Source: Dehalococcoidia bacterium (GTDB lineage Bacteria; Chloroflexota; Dehalococcoidia; Dehalococcoidales; Fen-1064). From it: a stretch of DNA of 64,000 nt. The stretch lies in the NCBI GenBank assembly GCA_011170375.1, contig DUEV01000003.1:101806-165805 (forward strand), written 5' to 3'. The position numbers and the translations under genes were made by a program. Positions 53,887 through 62,892 of this stretch are shown piece by piece. Within the stretch, counting starts at the first letter, position 1; each line of letters opens with the position of its first letter. A model generated the notes under the pieces. The model worked only from the letters and a program-made list of their open reading frames with translations, was not told the DNA's origin and made no database searches.

Positions 53887-54020
53887 ACCGCTAAGTCAGT
53901 TACAATATTCAGAAATAATAAAAGGGCTTTATCCCGTTTAAGCAACGCAGATACGGGGGTGGTGAGTAATTACTATTCAGGCATTGAACCAGCACGGTAT
54001 GAAAGCCAAGAGCTAATCGT

Positions 54021-54731
54021 TCAGACCTCCCGTGCAAGGACAAGTGCCCATACCGAGATTGCTCCAGATGCTTTCAACGATGCTGCACAGGCATCCAGTG
54101 TTGCCCCGGACGTGGCGACATCGTCAATTAACAGCACCTGCTTATCCCGAAGGCAGGCGTCACGACAGGAAAATATGCCGACAACGTTGTCCCGCCGTTC
54201 CTCTACGGTTGATGTTCTCGCCTGGGGTGGGGTATTCGTCTGTCTGATGAGACAATTATCAACCAGCGGCAGTCCACTCAACTTGCCCAGTCCCTTGGCT
54301 AACAGAAGTGACTGATTATAGCCACGCTCCCGGAGTCTTTTCCGGTGTAGTGGTACCGGTACCAGGACATCAACCGGTATGGTGAGAGTTCTCAAGTAAT
54401 CATCCAGCAGTTCAGCGAGAGATGAAACTATAGCACGCAGGTTCCGGTACTTCAGCTGATGCACTGCCTCACGTATCACCCCCTCAAATCGGAACGGTGA
54501 GCGAATTCCATCAATCGTAGCCGACCACTCCACACAGCCGGGACATAGTTGCTCACTGGACTGGGGCTTACCGCATCTGGGACAAATTGGGGGATTAATC
54601 CGGGGCAAAGAACGCCGACACACCTGGCACAGGAAACTCCCCTCCACTCCACACCCGATACACCACTGGGGAAACAAAAGGTCCAGTGCCATCCCCTTGA
54701 ACCTGGCCAACTTAGGGAGCACGCTGGTCAT
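54021..54731 (-). CDS. ComF-family amidophosphoribosyltransferase-like protein
   Basis: 236 residues. An N-terminal zinc-binding region (CIGCGVEGSFLCQVC, then CPRCGKP and CPGC; about residues 21-66) is followed by a PRTase fold with VLVPVPLHRKRLRERGYNQS and the PRPP loop VLLIDDVATSGATLDAC. ComF proteins are linked to DNA uptake or processing in competent bacteria; no other competence gene lies in this window. The start may be ATG 54731. Confidence 0.9.
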   Translation of the reverse strand: MTSVLPKLARFKGMALDLLFPQWCIGCGVEGSFLCQVCRRSLPRINPPICPRCGKPQSSEQLCPGCVEWSATIDGIRSPFRFEGVIREAVHQLKYRNLRAIVSSLAELLDDYLRTLTIPVDVLVPVPLHRKRLRERGYNQSLLLAKGLGKLSGLPLVDNCLIRQTNTPPQARTSTVEERRDNVVGIFSCRDACLRDKQVLLIDDVATSGATLDACAASLKASGAISVWALVLAREV

Positions 54732-54766
54732 CCTTGAAGGAAAGGCTGAGATAAACCCGACGAGAA

Positions 54767-54979
54767 TTAACGAGCACGGGCGCTATGCATAGCGCCACTC
54801 ATGATGGGTTCGTCAATGTAAACGTCACCATTTCGTATCTTCAGATTGAACCCACATGAAGGATTGGTGCACACCCAGGCCTTATAGCAAATGGTTGCTC
54901 CTTGCGAGCCAAAATCGGATAGGGGCACCAGGTCACCAGTCTTGCATTTCTGGCACTTAGGGAAATTGAACTGTTCCAA
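54767..54979 (-). CDS. Small zinc-ribbon protein
   Basis: 70 residues from TTG 54979, eight bases after GGGAGG; a GTG at 54988 overlaps that site. CQKC (near the start) and CTNPSCGF form a zinc ribbon. A FNLKIRNGDVYIDEPI strand segment follows. Function unknown. It has its own promoter at 55016-55044. Confidence 0.7.
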   Translation of the reverse strand: MEQFNFPKCQKCKTGDLVPLSDFGSQGATICYKAWVCTNPSCGFNLKIRNGDVYIDEPIMSGAMHSARAR

Positions 54980-55015
54980 CGGGGCCACCTCCCAGCCTAA
55001 ATAAAAACTTCACAC

Positions 55016-55044
55016 AGTATACACTAAACACCTGGACTTGACAA
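55016..55044 (-). promoter_or_regulatory. Promoter of the small zinc-ribbon gene
   Basis: On the minus strand TTGTCA (55039-55044), 17 bases, TATACT (55016-55021). Confidence 0.55.
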
Positions 55045-55085
55045 GAGTTATCTTACCTAACAGGGAAACAAAAGCTGAAACTACT

Positions 55086-55436
55086 TCAGAAGCTGGTCTC
55101 TCCTGGCGTCATGATGGCAATATGCGAAAATGCAGAGTCCTCGGCAGCCCCATGCCAGTGTTTTTCCCCAGCTGGAATATATATTATCGTACCCGGTGCG
55201 ACCCTTACCTCCTTCTCCTCTGTGGCCACGATTCCTTCACCCTCGATAACATACAGAACCTGGTCAAAGGTATGAGTATGAAATACGTTAACAGCACCGG
55301 GGCTGAAATTGACTACGGAAACTCGAAGCTCGTCATTACTGTCACCAATAAGACGCTGCACACTGACCTTACCCCGGAAAATTGGATTGTCACTCGCTTC
55401 CTGAGCAGCAACATCACAAATATGAATTACTTTCAT
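55086..55436 (-). CDS. Cupin-domain protein
   Basis: 116 residues. Cupin motif 1 is VFHTHTFDQVLYVIEGEG and motif 2 GTIIYIPAGEKHWHG, giving metal-binding His residues and a Gln or Glu. These are often oxygenases, isomerases or sensors; the substrate is unknown. It starts 17 bases after thpR and is likely co-transcribed. Confidence 0.85.
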   Translation of the reverse strand: MKVIHICDVAAQEASDNPIFRGKVSVQRLIGDSNDELRVSVVNFSPGAVNVFHTHTFDQVLYVIEGEGIVATEEKEVRVAPGTIIYIPAGEKHWHGAAEDSAFSHIAIMTPGETSF

Positions 55437-55453
55437 TTCTACCTCCCTATTGG

Positions 55454-56038
55454 TTAACCTTTACCCAAACCAACTGAACTGAGCCGACTATAAATAGCAC
55501 CCTGCCTGGTAAGCTGACTCCTCATCAGGTAGACCCTATCGACCTCAATTTTATGTCTGGCTTTGAAATCAGTGCTCTCAATCAACTGCCCGAACCGCTG
55601 CCGCTCCTCCGACGATACCTGGTCACGGACCCGTGCCAGTGTAAGATGCGGTGTGAACCGTCTTGATTCTGCCGCAAAACCAAGCTCAGCCAGGCTGGAC
55701 TCGACCCGCCGCTGTAACTGCTGGAGCTTATCTGTCTCTCCGGATACTCCCACCCAGGCCACCCGGACCCGCCGCAAATTGGGGAAGACACCCACCCCCC
55801 TGACCTCCAGACGAAAAGAGGAAATCCCACGGGTGGCCCCTGTCAGCGCCGCGTTGATATCATCGAGCCGGTCCACGGTCACATCACCCAGGAATTTCAG
55901 CGTCAGGTGAATCCCTCTCGGGTCAACCCACCTCACCCCGGAATGACTGCCGGATTTCAAGCGCTCGCTTAGTTCCACCAGTTCGTCCTTCAGTCCTTCT
56001 GGAAGCTCAATAGCAACGAATGACCGTACCTGCTCCAT
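55454..56038 (-). CDS. thpR: RNA 2',3'-cyclic phosphodiesterase
   Basis: 194 residues. 2H phosphoesterase with two HxTx motifs, IHLTLKFLG (about residues 44-52) and PHLTLARV (about 131-138), and the family opening RSFVAIELPEGLKDEL. It opens 2',3'-cyclic phosphates at RNA ends. It lies 40 bases downstream of the amidohydrolase at 56079. Confidence 0.92.
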   Translation of the reverse strand: MEQVRSFVAIELPEGLKDELVELSERLKSGSHSGVRWVDPRGIHLTLKFLGDVTVDRLDDINAALTGATRGISSFRLEVRGVGVFPNLRRVRVAWVGVSGETDKLQQLQRRVESSLAELGFAAESRRFTPHLTLARVRDQVSSEERQRFGQLIESTDFKARHKIEVDRVYLMRSQLTRQGAIYSRLSSVGLGKG

Positions 56039-56078
56039 AGCTTAAAACCCGGTATCTCCCACTGAAACGTTTGCTGCT

Positions 56079-56918
56079 TCAATCTCCGGTGATACCCAGT
56101 AACCTCCGAGCATTGCCGGACAGAATCTGCTCTCTCGTTTCCGGTGACAGGTTCAGAGAATCAATCTCTTTCAGGAGTCGGCTCTGCGGCAACAGCGGGT
56201 AGTCACTGCCGAAAAGAACCTTATCAACGCCGACAAGCTCGCTGACCCGTTCGTATACCTGGGGAACATAGAGAAAAGGCGAGGCCGCACTGTCGAAAAA
56301 GACATTTCTCAACACTTCCTTCACCTCAGGCATCAGGGCATAGAAGGGTAGACCACCCCCCCAATGAGCGCAGACATGCGTAATGTCTGGGTATGTCTCA
56401 ATCAAGGAATAAAGTCGCTCTGGTGTTACATCACCCTTGCCGGCATACTGATGGCCCACCGGCTCCGAGGCGTGAGTCAACAGTATGAGGTCATGCTCCC
56501 TGATGACCTCTATAACAGGTGCCAGAGCCTCTGCATCAAACGATTGCGTATCCAGTCTTATCTCACCGATGCCTCTCGCTCCTCCGCGAACACAGCGCTC
56601 AATCTCAGCCACAGCGGCCTCAACTAAATCAAGCTTAACAGCGCAAAAACCAACCAGACGCTTTGGGTAGCGGGCCACCGACTCCAGTATGTAGTCATTG
56701 GTCTCCACACAGAGCTCGTGGGTGGCCCAGCCGCCACCCAGAATCACTGAGATATCGACCCCCTCCCGGTCCATACTCTCAATCAGCTCATCCGCCGTAG
56801 CCAGCTTCGCCTTCGGAGAAGAGTAAAGCAAGGCAAAGGAGGAGTCACTCTCAATATACCTGTCGCGGTTCTCCTTTACCTGTGGCGAGAAAACATGGGT
56901 GTGAAAGTCGATAACCAT
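56079..56918 (-). CDS. Amidohydrolase (amidohydro-rel type TIM-barrel hydrolase)
   Basis: 279 residues. Metal ligands HxH in DFHTHVFSP (residues 4-6 region), His in LLTHASEP and HVCAHWGG, and Asp in FGSDYPLLP are all present. This is the pattern of amidohydrolases acting on carboxylates (decarboxylase/ACMSD-like). The substrate is unknown. A second, different member of the family is at the right edge of the window. Confidence 0.88.
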   Translation of the reverse strand: MVIDFHTHVFSPQVKENRDRYIESDSSFALLYSSPKAKLATADELIESMDREGVDISVILGGGWATHELCVETNDYILESVARYPKRLVGFCAVKLDLVEAAVAEIERCVRGGARGIGEIRLDTQSFDAEALAPVIEVIREHDLILLTHASEPVGHQYAGKGDVTPERLYSLIETYPDITHVCAHWGGGLPFYALMPEVKEVLRNVFFDSAASPFLYVPQVYERVSELVGVDKVLFGSDYPLLPQSRLLKEIDSLNLSPETREQILSGNARRLLGITGD

Positions 56919-57100
56919 CGCCCGATTATAGCAAGCACCCTCTCCCCTTGCAAGCCATTACACCACACAGGGCAGACAGCTCCCCCAGCAAGACCGCCGA
57001 AAAACAACATTCGGCTATTGTTCACGATAGATAACAGAAGTCTTACGTTACTAGAGACTCCTAAATAACTGTCAATTCCCTTAAATCACTCTCCATTGAT

Positions 57101-57129
57101 TTGCGACATATTTCTGTCTAAGCTATTAT
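57101..57129 (+). promoter_or_regulatory. Promoter of groES-groEL
   Basis: TTGCGA (57101-57106), 17 bases, TATTAT (57124-57129), ending six bases before the CIRCE element so that a bound repressor would cover the start of transcription. Confidence 0.65.
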
Positions 57130-57134
57130 ATTAC

Positions 57135-57161
57135 TTAGCAGTCTTATGGTTAGACTGCTAA
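57135..57161 (+). promoter_or_regulatory. CIRCE element (HrcA operator)
   Basis: TTAGCAGTC, nine-base spacer, GACTGCTAA: a perfect inverted repeat with CIRCE geometry. The consensus is TTAGCACTC-N9-GAGTGCTAA; one base per arm differs, symmetrically. It predicts heat-shock control of groES-groEL by HrcA. Confidence 0.9.
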
Positions 57162-57192
57162 AATTGTGGTACACTATAGAGAGGAGAGGAGA

Positions 57193-57492
57193 ATGGCAAT
57201 TAAACTTCAACCGCTGGCCGACCGATTAGTCGTTAAGCCTATCGAGAAGGAGGAAGTTACCAAAGGGGGCATTGTCCTGCCCGATACTGCCAAAGAGAAA
57301 CCTCAGGAGGGTAAGGTCCTGGCTGCGGGTCCGGGGCGACTGTCCGACGACGGTAAACGGTTAGCGATGGATATCAGTGTGGGTGACATCGTAATCTACG
57401 CAAAATATGGTGGCACTGAAATAAAGATAGACGACGAAGAACTGGTGATATTGCGAGAGAGCGATATCCTCGCCAAGAAACCGAAAAAATAG
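57193..57492 (+). CDS. groES: Co-chaperonin GroES
   Basis: 99 residues from ATG 57193 after GAGGAGAGGAGA; the in-frame GTG at 57166 lies just past the CIRCE element and is rejected. [15 protein letters not shown], the mobile loop [16 protein letters not shown] and [20 protein letters not shown] are standard. GroES caps the GroEL ring. It is followed by groEL after 29 bases. Confidence 0.97.
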   Translation: MAIKLQPLADRLVVKPIEKEEVTKGGIVLPDTAKEKPQEGKVLAAGPGRLSDDGKRLAMDISVGDIVIYAKYGGTEIKIDDEELVILRESDILAKKPKK

Positions 57493-57521
57493 GTCGAGCC
57501 AGGACGTAAGGAGGAGAGTTA

Positions 57522-59138
57522 ATGGCTAAACAGATAGTATTCAATGAAGAGGTCAGGCATGCCCTGAAAAGAGGGATTGATACACTGGCCGATTCCGTCA
57601 GGGTGACCCTCGGGCCCAGAGGGCATTGTGTGGCCCTGGACAAGAAGTGGGGAGCACCGTCGGTAATCGATGATGGTGTCACCATCGCCAAGGACATTGA
57701 GCTCCCCGACCCATTTGAAAACATGGGTGTCCAGCTGGTCAAGGAAGCCGCCACCAAGACCAACGACGCCTGTGGTGACGGTACGACAACATCAACCATT
57801 CTGGCACACGCAATTATTACCAATGGGTTTAAGAATATCGCCGCCGGTGCCGAGCCGATGGAGCTCAAGAAGGGTATCGAGATGGCAACCGAGGCGATAA
57901 TTGACCAGTTGAAGAAAGTTTCCACCGAGGTCAAAGGCAAAGAGCAGATTGCACAGGTAGCCACCATGACAGCGGTCGACCGCAAGATTGGTGACCTGAT
58001 TGCCGAGGTCTTTGAGAAGGTCGGTAAGGACGGTGTTATCACTGTCGAGGAATCCAAAGGTCTGGAGTACGAGACGGAATATGTCGAGGGTATGCAGTTC
58101 GACCGGGGATACATTAGTGCCTACTTCGTCACCAACACAGAGAAAATGGAAACGGTCATAGAGGACCCCTATATCCTCATTACCGATAAAAAAATCTCGG
58201 CCATATCCGACTTTCTCCCGGCCCTGGAGAAGATATTGCAGGTATCGAAGAACCTGCTGATCATCGCCGAGGATGTCGACGGTGAGGCGCTGGCTACTCT
58301 GGTGGTCAACAAGCTACGGGGAACCCTCAACGTACTGGCAGTCAAGGCACCGGGATTTGGCGACCGGCGTAAGGCAATGCTGGAAGATATTGCCGTTCTG
58401 ACCGGCGGGACCGTTATCTCCGAAGAGATTGGCCGTAAGCTCGATTCAGTCACTATCGAGGACCTAGGAAGAGCCCGCCGTGTAACCGCTGACAAGGACA
58501 ATACCACCATCGTTGAGGGCAGAGGTTCGGATGATGCGATTACGGCCAGAATAAAACAAATCAGGGCACAGATAGAAGAGACTACTTCCGACTTCGACCG
58601 TGAGAAACTCCAAGAGCGGCAGGCGAAGCTGGTCGGTGGAGTCGCTGTCATCAAAGTCGGTGCTGCCACCGAGGTCGAACTCAAAGAGAGAAAGCACCGT
58701 GTCGAAGATGCGCTATCGGCTACACGGGCAGCTGTCGAAGAGGGCATCCTGCCTGGCGGCGGCGTTGCCCTGCTTAACGCGTTACCCGTCCTTAAAAAGC
58801 TTAATGTTAAGGGCGATGCCGCAACCGGTGTCGACATCATTCGCAAGGCCGTCGAGGAGCCAATTCGGGCTATTGCCAATAACGCCGGCAAAGATGGTTC
58901 GGTAATCGTTGATGCCGTTAAAAAGAGCAAAGTCGGTGTTGGTTACGATGCCGAGAACGATGAGTTCGGTAACATGGTCGCAAAGGGTATCATCGACCCC
59001 ACTAAGGTAGTCAGGTCAGCCCTTCAAAATGCCGCCAGTATCGCTGCTATGGTTCTGATAACCGATTCGCTGGTAACCGATATTCCTGAGAAAGAACAGG
59101 CACCAGCCATGCCTTCACCGGACATGGGCATGATGTAG
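57522..59138 (+). CDS. groEL: Chaperonin GroEL
   Basis: 538 residues. ATP-driven folding chamber. Conserved ATP-site segments are [18 protein letters not shown] (catalytic Asp near residue 87) and [16 protein letters not shown]. The apical-domain segment is [17 protein letters not shown]. The C-terminus ends in a Met/Gly-rich tail, [17 protein letters not shown] stands before the ATG. The operon ends at the terminator 59162-59193. Confidence 0.98.
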   Translation: MAKQIVFNEEVRHALKRGIDTLADSVRVTLGPRGHCVALDKKWGAPSVIDDGVTIAKDIELPDPFENMGVQLVKEAATKTNDACGDGTTTSTILAHAIITNGFKNIAAGAEPMELKKGIEMATEAIIDQLKKVSTEVKGKEQIAQVATMTAVDRKIGDLIAEVFEKVGKDGVITVEESKGLEYETEYVEGMQFDRGYISAYFVTNTEKMETVIEDPYILITDKKISAISDFLPALEKILQVSKNLLIIAEDVDGEALATLVVNKLRGTLNVLAVKAPGFGDRRKAMLEDIAVLTGGTVISEEIGRKLDSVTIEDLGRARRVTADKDNTTIVEGRGSDDAITARIKQIRAQIEETTSDFDREKLQERQAKLVGGVAVIKVGAATEVELKERKHRVEDALSATRAAVEEGILPGGGVALLNALPVLKKLNVKGDAATGVDIIRKAVEEPIRAIANNAGKDGSVIVDAVKKSKVGVGYDAENDEFGNMVAKGIIDPTKVVRSALQNAASIAAMVLITDSLVTDIPEKEQAPAMPSPDMGMM

Positions 59139-59161
59139 TCGGTACTCTCCAAGAAAAGCAC

Positions 59162-59193
59162 AGAAAGCCGTGGCCTCGCAGCCACGGCTTTCT
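59162..59193 (+). terminator. Terminator after groEL
   Basis: Perfect 13-base stem AGAAAGCCGTGGC / GCCACGGCTTTCT with loop CTCGCA, then a pyrimidine-rich tail ending TTTT. It may also serve the convergent M16 peptidase gene. Confidence 0.85.
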
Positions 59194-59224
59194 CTCTCTA
59201 ATTTTCATTCACAAAAGAAATTAC

Positions 59225-60487
59225 CTACAATCTGAGCAACTCCTTCAACTCATTACCATCTTTAACCGGACCGACCACTGCCAGACGGAGCCTATCCTCA
59301 ATTATCAACTCCTGTGCTACCTGCGCTACCTCATCAGCGGTAATTGCATCAATAATAGACACCACCTGGTCAACACTGAGAATCCTGTTGGTGAGGATTT
59401 CCTGCCCACCAGTCCAGCCAGCGACACTGCGGCTATCTTCCATCCGCAGCAGCAGCCGCCCCTTGGAAAGCTCCTTCGCCTTGGTGAGCTCGGATTTGGA
59501 GACGGGTTTATAGAGCAATGACAGTTGCTCCAGTATGGCTTCGGCAGCTACCGGTAGCTTCTCATGTTCCACTCCGGCATAGACAACCATTGCACCAGTA
59601 TCTTGCAGGTGTTCGACGGAACTGTGAATACTGTAGGCCAGGCCCAGATTATCACGTATTTCAACAAACAACCGACTGCTCATACCCTCTCCCAGAATAG
59701 TATTGAGCAGGTCGAGGGCATAGCGCTTAGGGTGTAGTAAGGGCAGCCCCGGCAGTGCCAGACAAAGGTGCGTCTGCTCGGTATCCCGAACCTCTACCCT
59801 TAGTTGAGTATTCGGTCTTTCTTCATATGCCAGGTATCCACCAGCCGGCCGCCGACCGCTCCAACCACCGAAAGCTTCATTAACAACACCCATAACTTCC
59901 TCATGCTGGACATCACCGGCAATGGCAACAACAGTGTTGGTAGGGAGGTACCTACCTGCCAGAAACCCTGTTATCATATCACGATTGATTGAGAGGACCG
60001 ATTCTTCGTTCCCAGCGACATCACGCCCCAGGGGGTGGTCCGGCCAGAGGAGATCGTCAATCAGCATTCCTACCCGCTGATAAGGCGAATCCTTTATCGC
60101 ATGGATTTCCTCAACGATAACCTGGCGCTCCCGCTCAACATCCACCGGGTCAAACTTAGAATGAAGCAGAATATCCGCCAGTACATCCAAGGCCAGCAAA
60201 AAGTGGGGTCGGGCCACCTTGCACCAGTAGAACGTGAGCTCCCTGTCTGCAGCAGCATTGAGGATACCACCTACCCCCTCTATCGCAGCCGCAATATCCT
60301 TGGGTGTAGCACGCCTCGGGGTTCCTTTAAAACAGAGGTGCTCAATGAAGTGTGAAATACCGGCCTCTGCCCCTGTCTCGTACCGGGAACCCACCGCAAG
60401 GAAGACGCAGATAGATACTGAGCGACTGTGGGGCATGGTGCTGGTAATAAGACGGAGCCCGTTATCAAGGGTAGTCTTCAGATACAA
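59225..60487 (-). CDS. M16-family zinc peptidase
   Basis: 420 residues from TTG 60487, seven bases after GAGGGG. The inverted zinc motif HxxEH is HFIEHLCFKG (about residues 46-55), with the distal Glu in NAAADRELTFYW. The second half is the inactive-type M16_C domain. Related to processing-peptidase/PqqL-like enzymes; the substrate is unknown. Convergent with groEL. Confidence 0.9.
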   Translation of the reverse strand: MYLKTTLDNGLRLITSTMPHSRSVSICVFLAVGSRYETGAEAGISHFIEHLCFKGTPRRATPKDIAAAIEGVGGILNAAADRELTFYWCKVARPHFLLALDVLADILLHSKFDPVDVERERQVIVEEIHAIKDSPYQRVGMLIDDLLWPDHPLGRDVAGNEESVLSINRDMITGFLAGRYLPTNTVVAIAGDVQHEEVMGVVNEAFGGWSGRRPAGGYLAYEERPNTQLRVEVRDTEQTHLCLALPGLPLLHPKRYALDLLNTILGEGMSSRLFVEIRDNLGLAYSIHSSVEHLQDTGAMVVYAGVEHEKLPVAAEAILEQLSLLYKPVSKSELTKAKELSKGRLLLRMEDSRSVAGWTGGQEILTNRILSVDQVVSIIDAITADEVAQVAQELIIEDRLRLAVVGPVKDGNELKELLRL

Positions 60488-60574
60488 TTTCTCGCCCCTC
60501 CAGCCAATAATATTGTAATGCCAGAACTAGGTGTAGGTCAATTTGAAGATATGGAGTGAAGGGCAAAGTAACTA

Positions 60575-60603
60575 TTGACGACTTCTTCGTGATGGGTTAA
60601 AGT
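60575..60603 (+). promoter_or_regulatory. Promoter of the tRNA cluster
   Basis: TTGACG (60575-60580), 17 bases, TAAAGT (60598-60603), 14 bases before the first tRNA. Confidence 0.6.
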
Positions 60604-60617
60604 TATGTGAAGACTGT

Positions 60618-60704
60618 GCCGAAGTGGCGGAATGGCAGACGCGCTACGTTCAGGGCGTAGTGTCCTTTGAGGGCGTGTGAGTTCAAATCTCACCTTCGGC
60701 ACCA
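60618..60704 (+). tRNA. tRNA-Leu (anticodon CAG)
   Basis: Acceptor GCCGAAG pairs with CTTCGGC. The anticodon stem CTACG/CGTAG encloses TTCAGGG, anticodon CAG. A class II long variable arm and TTCAAAT T-loop are present. CCA is encoded at 60702-60704. Confidence 0.95.
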
Positions 60705-60715
60705 TTTTTATCCAG

Positions 60716-60792
60716 GCGCTTGTAGCTCAGATGGATAGAGCGCAGCCCTGCGGAGGCTGAGGTCGTGGGTTCGAGACCCGCCAAGCGCGCCA
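60716..60792 (+). tRNA. tRNA-Arg (anticodon GCG)
   Basis: Acceptor GCGCTTG pairs with CAAGCGC. The anticodon stem CAGCC/GGCTG encloses CTGCGGA, anticodon GCG. TTCGAGA T-loop. CCA is encoded at 60790-60792. Confidence 0.94.
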
Positions 60793-60796
60793 TTGG

Positions 60797-60873
60797 GGGC
60801 GGTTAGCTCAGTCGGTTAGAGCACCTGCTTTACACGCAGGGGGTCAGAGGTTCAAGTCCTCTACCGCCCACCA
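60797..60873 (+). tRNA. tRNA-Val (anticodon TAC)
   Basis: Acceptor GGGCGGT pairs with ACCGCCC. The anticodon stem CCTGC/GCAGG encloses TTTACAC, anticodon TAC. TTCAAGT T-loop. CCA is encoded at 60871-60873. Confidence 0.95.
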
Positions 60874-60921
60874 TAGTGTACAGTAGGTAGAACCGCACTC
60901 TCTGTAGATTCTGTTATTTCG

Positions 60922-60940
60922 GGTGGTATTGTTTGTGCAC
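60922..60940 (+). repeat. GGTGGTATTGTTTGTGCAC element, copy 1
   Basis: It matches 62952-62971 with one mismatch. Each copy lies a short distance (44 and 18 bases) upstream of a gene start, so it may be regulatory. Confidence 0.6.
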
Positions 60941-60984
60941 GTTACGTCTATCGCACGTACCGATAATAGTGGAGGTTAATTGGC

Positions 60985-61569
60985 ATGTCATCTACACCAG
61001 CCTTTGAGATTGGAATATGGAACGCCTGGATACTTACGGTCTTTATGCTTTTGGTAGGTATGGGTCCAGCCTTCTTTATTAACAAGTAAAGAGCGAAACA
61101 GTTAGAGCATATGCCGCCATATAATAGAACCGAGAAAATCTCAGTTCTCACCACCCATGCCTTCATCATGCCAGCTGTTGCCATCTACTCTATCTTCTTG
61201 CCGTTGAAACTAGCCACAGCATGGTTGTATACAGGGCTTCCTATCTGTTTTATAGGTGGAATTCTGATGCTTATCGCCTATATTAGTATTAGGGATACTC
61301 CACCTGATAAACCAGTTACTAAAGGAGCCTACCATATCTCAAGACACCCTCTATACGTCGGTCAATTTCTAATATATGTAGGTATGGGTTTAGCGTGTGC
61401 TTCTTGGGTTATACTGTTATCCGCTACAGCCTGGATAATTCTGTGGCAAATTGCGATATCAGCTGAAGAACGTGATTTAGTAGAGCATTATGGAGAATCG
61501 TATCGCGAATATATGAATAGAACTCCCCGATTGATAGGAATACCGAAATCAAGTAATAATAATCCATAG
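60985..61569 (+). pseudogene. Isoprenylcysteine carboxylmethyltransferase-like membrane protein interrupted by in-frame TAA
   Basis: A strong GGAGG precedes ATG 60985, which opens STPAFEIGIWNAWILTVF, the normal start of this family as I recall it. TAA at 61087-61089 stops after 34 residues. The same frame continues RAKQLEHMPPYNRTEK and then about 150 residues with four hydrophobic segments and the SAM-site signature GAYHISRHPLYVGQFL, EERDLVEHYGESYREYMNRTPR. One A to T change in AAA would create the stop. Reinitiation at ATG 61111 lacks a ribosome-binding site. Confidence 0.82.
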
Positions 61570-61651
61570 GGTCCCTCCCCCTTTGACTTCCCACGTTTGT
61601 GAATCTTCTTTCAATGGTGATGTTACTGAACATAGATGTCATGATGAAAAC

Positions 61652-61668
61652 ACAAACATCCCGATATT
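61652..61668 (+). repeat. ACAAACATC palindromic repeat, copy 2 (half)
   Basis: ACAAACATCCCGATATT: the left half and centre of the repeat, with the right arm degraded. Confidence 0.6.
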
Positions 61669-61713
61669 CACTCAAACAGGGACAATGCTAACCGACTCTT
61701 TTTTGTCCAGGTT

Positions 61714-61751
61714 GTTATAGTACAAGAGGAACAAACATCCCGATGTTTGCT
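61714..61751 (+). repeat. ACAAACATC palindromic repeat, copy 3
   Basis: GTTATAGTACAAGAGG followed by ACAAACATCCCGATGTTTG, a complete palindrome. The leading GTTATAGTACAAGA is shared with the copy at 63368. Confidence 0.75.
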
Positions 61752-61920
61752 TGATAATTCCACTTTCCCCTTTGACCTTCTACGTTTACGTAATTGACAA
61801 CAATACTCAAGATAATTATAATCAACTCTTGGGTATATAACTAAAACCCTAACCATACCCGACATGTAGAGAATGATTAAGTCGGGAGGTGGGGATTGGA
61901 TAGTTTTTGAGAGCGTAATA

Positions 61921-61956
61921 ACCGCCAAATGAAAGGCGGTATTGGCGCCCTTTTTT
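61921..61956 (+). terminator. Attenuator-like double hairpin before the poly-Glu lipoprotein gene
   Basis: ACCGCC (61921-61926) can pair with GGCGGT (61935-61940). Alternatively CGCCAA (61923-61928) can pair with TTGGCG (61942-61947), which is followed by CCC and six T. The two pairings exclude each other. It may be a plain terminator or a leader attenuator. Confidence 0.4.
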
Positions 61957-61984
61957 ACGCAGTAATAATTGGAGGTAACAGGAA

Positions 61985-62734
61985 ATGACACGTAAAATCT
62001 TGGTGCTATTTATCAGCTGTCTTATGTTGTTGACTTTGATAGCATGGTCGTGCAGTGAGACCACATCTGTAGGCGGGCAGCAGGAAGAGGAAGAGGAGGA
62101 GGAGGAGGAGGAGGAAGAGGTGCAGGAAGGACAATTACCCACCTGGCAGGTCGGCGACCAATGGGTCTGGAGCTATGTGCAAGATAGCACAACTCTTATC
62201 CTCTCCGAGGAAGTAATCGGGGAGGAGACGGTGGAGGGCAGGGTTTGCTATGTCATAGACATGTCATTCGACCCGGCGATGAGCTGGACCCAAGGAGATA
62301 TAGAATGCGCCGTTACAGGCATGAAGTACTGGAATGATAAAGATACCGTTCTTAACGGGGTCAAGCATGAAACATCGACCACCTGTAACGGGCAAGTCGA
62401 TACCACTACTTTTGTTTATTCCTATGACCTTTGGGTATCTATATTCCCGCTGGAAATTGGTAAAGAAGTAGAGACTGAGATAACCGCTACCCAGTATTAT
62501 AATGGTGAGCAAATGGGAGACCCTGTGGTAGGTACCCAAACATATGAGGTGCTAAGTAAGGAATACATTACCGTTGCCGCCGGAACCTTCAGTTGCTGGA
62601 AAATGACTTACTATGATAGTGCCAACGACGTTACTCAGATTATGTGGTATTCAGACGAGGTTAAAACCACGGTCAAATCGACAGACGAAGACGGCAACAC
62701 AATCATGGAGCTTCAATCGTATTCGGTTGACTAG
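61985..62734 (+). CDS. Lipoprotein with poly-glutamate tract
   Basis: 249 residues. GGAGG lies upstream of ATG 61985. The signal peptide (residues 1-21) ends LIAWSC with a plausible lipobox cysteine. Twelve consecutive Glu (DNA 62084-62119, GAA/GAG repeat) form a linker. The globular remainder is beta-rich (WQVGDQWVWSYVQDS, AAGTFSCWKMTYY, TQIMWYSDEV). It resembles secreted lipoproteins with a TapB-like or DUF3108-like fold, but the function is not recognised. Confidence 0.75.
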   Translation: MTRKILVLFISCLMLLTLIAWSCSETTSVGGQQEEEEEEEEEEEEVQEGQLPTWQVGDQWVWSYVQDSTTLILSEEVIGEETVEGRVCYVIDMSFDPAMSWTQGDIECAVTGMKYWNDKDTVLNGVKHETSTTCNGQVDTTTFVYSYDLWVSIFPLEIGKEVETEITATQYYNGEQMGDPVVGTQTYEVLSKEYITVAAGTFSCWKMTYYDSANDVTQIMWYSDEVKTTVKSTDEDGNTIMELQSYSVD

Positions 62735-62892
62735 TAAACCAGTTATAAGACACTTTTCAGTTTTGGTAATCAATATACACAGTATTGATGAGCAATACTA
62801 GCAGCTCTTCAATGGTCCGCTAGCATTCTTTTCATCAGAACGCAAGAATTTTTTGTCAACGAACAAAAAATTCAAACGGTATTGCCCACGAG

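Larger units (their letters stand above)
61577..61794 (+). repeat. Intergenic repeat cluster between methyltransferase and lipoprotein genes
   Basis: CCCCTTTGACTTCCCACGTT (from 61579) and TCCCCTTTGACCTTCTACGT (from 61767) form a degenerate direct repeat. Between them lie two copies of the ACAAACATCCCGAT repeat. No coding sequence is seen from 61570 to 61984. Confidence 0.55.

Noticed and set aside
53887..53945. Terminator after the lipoprotein gene (GGGCTTTATCCC)
   Set aside because: Only a three-base stem; too weak to call.
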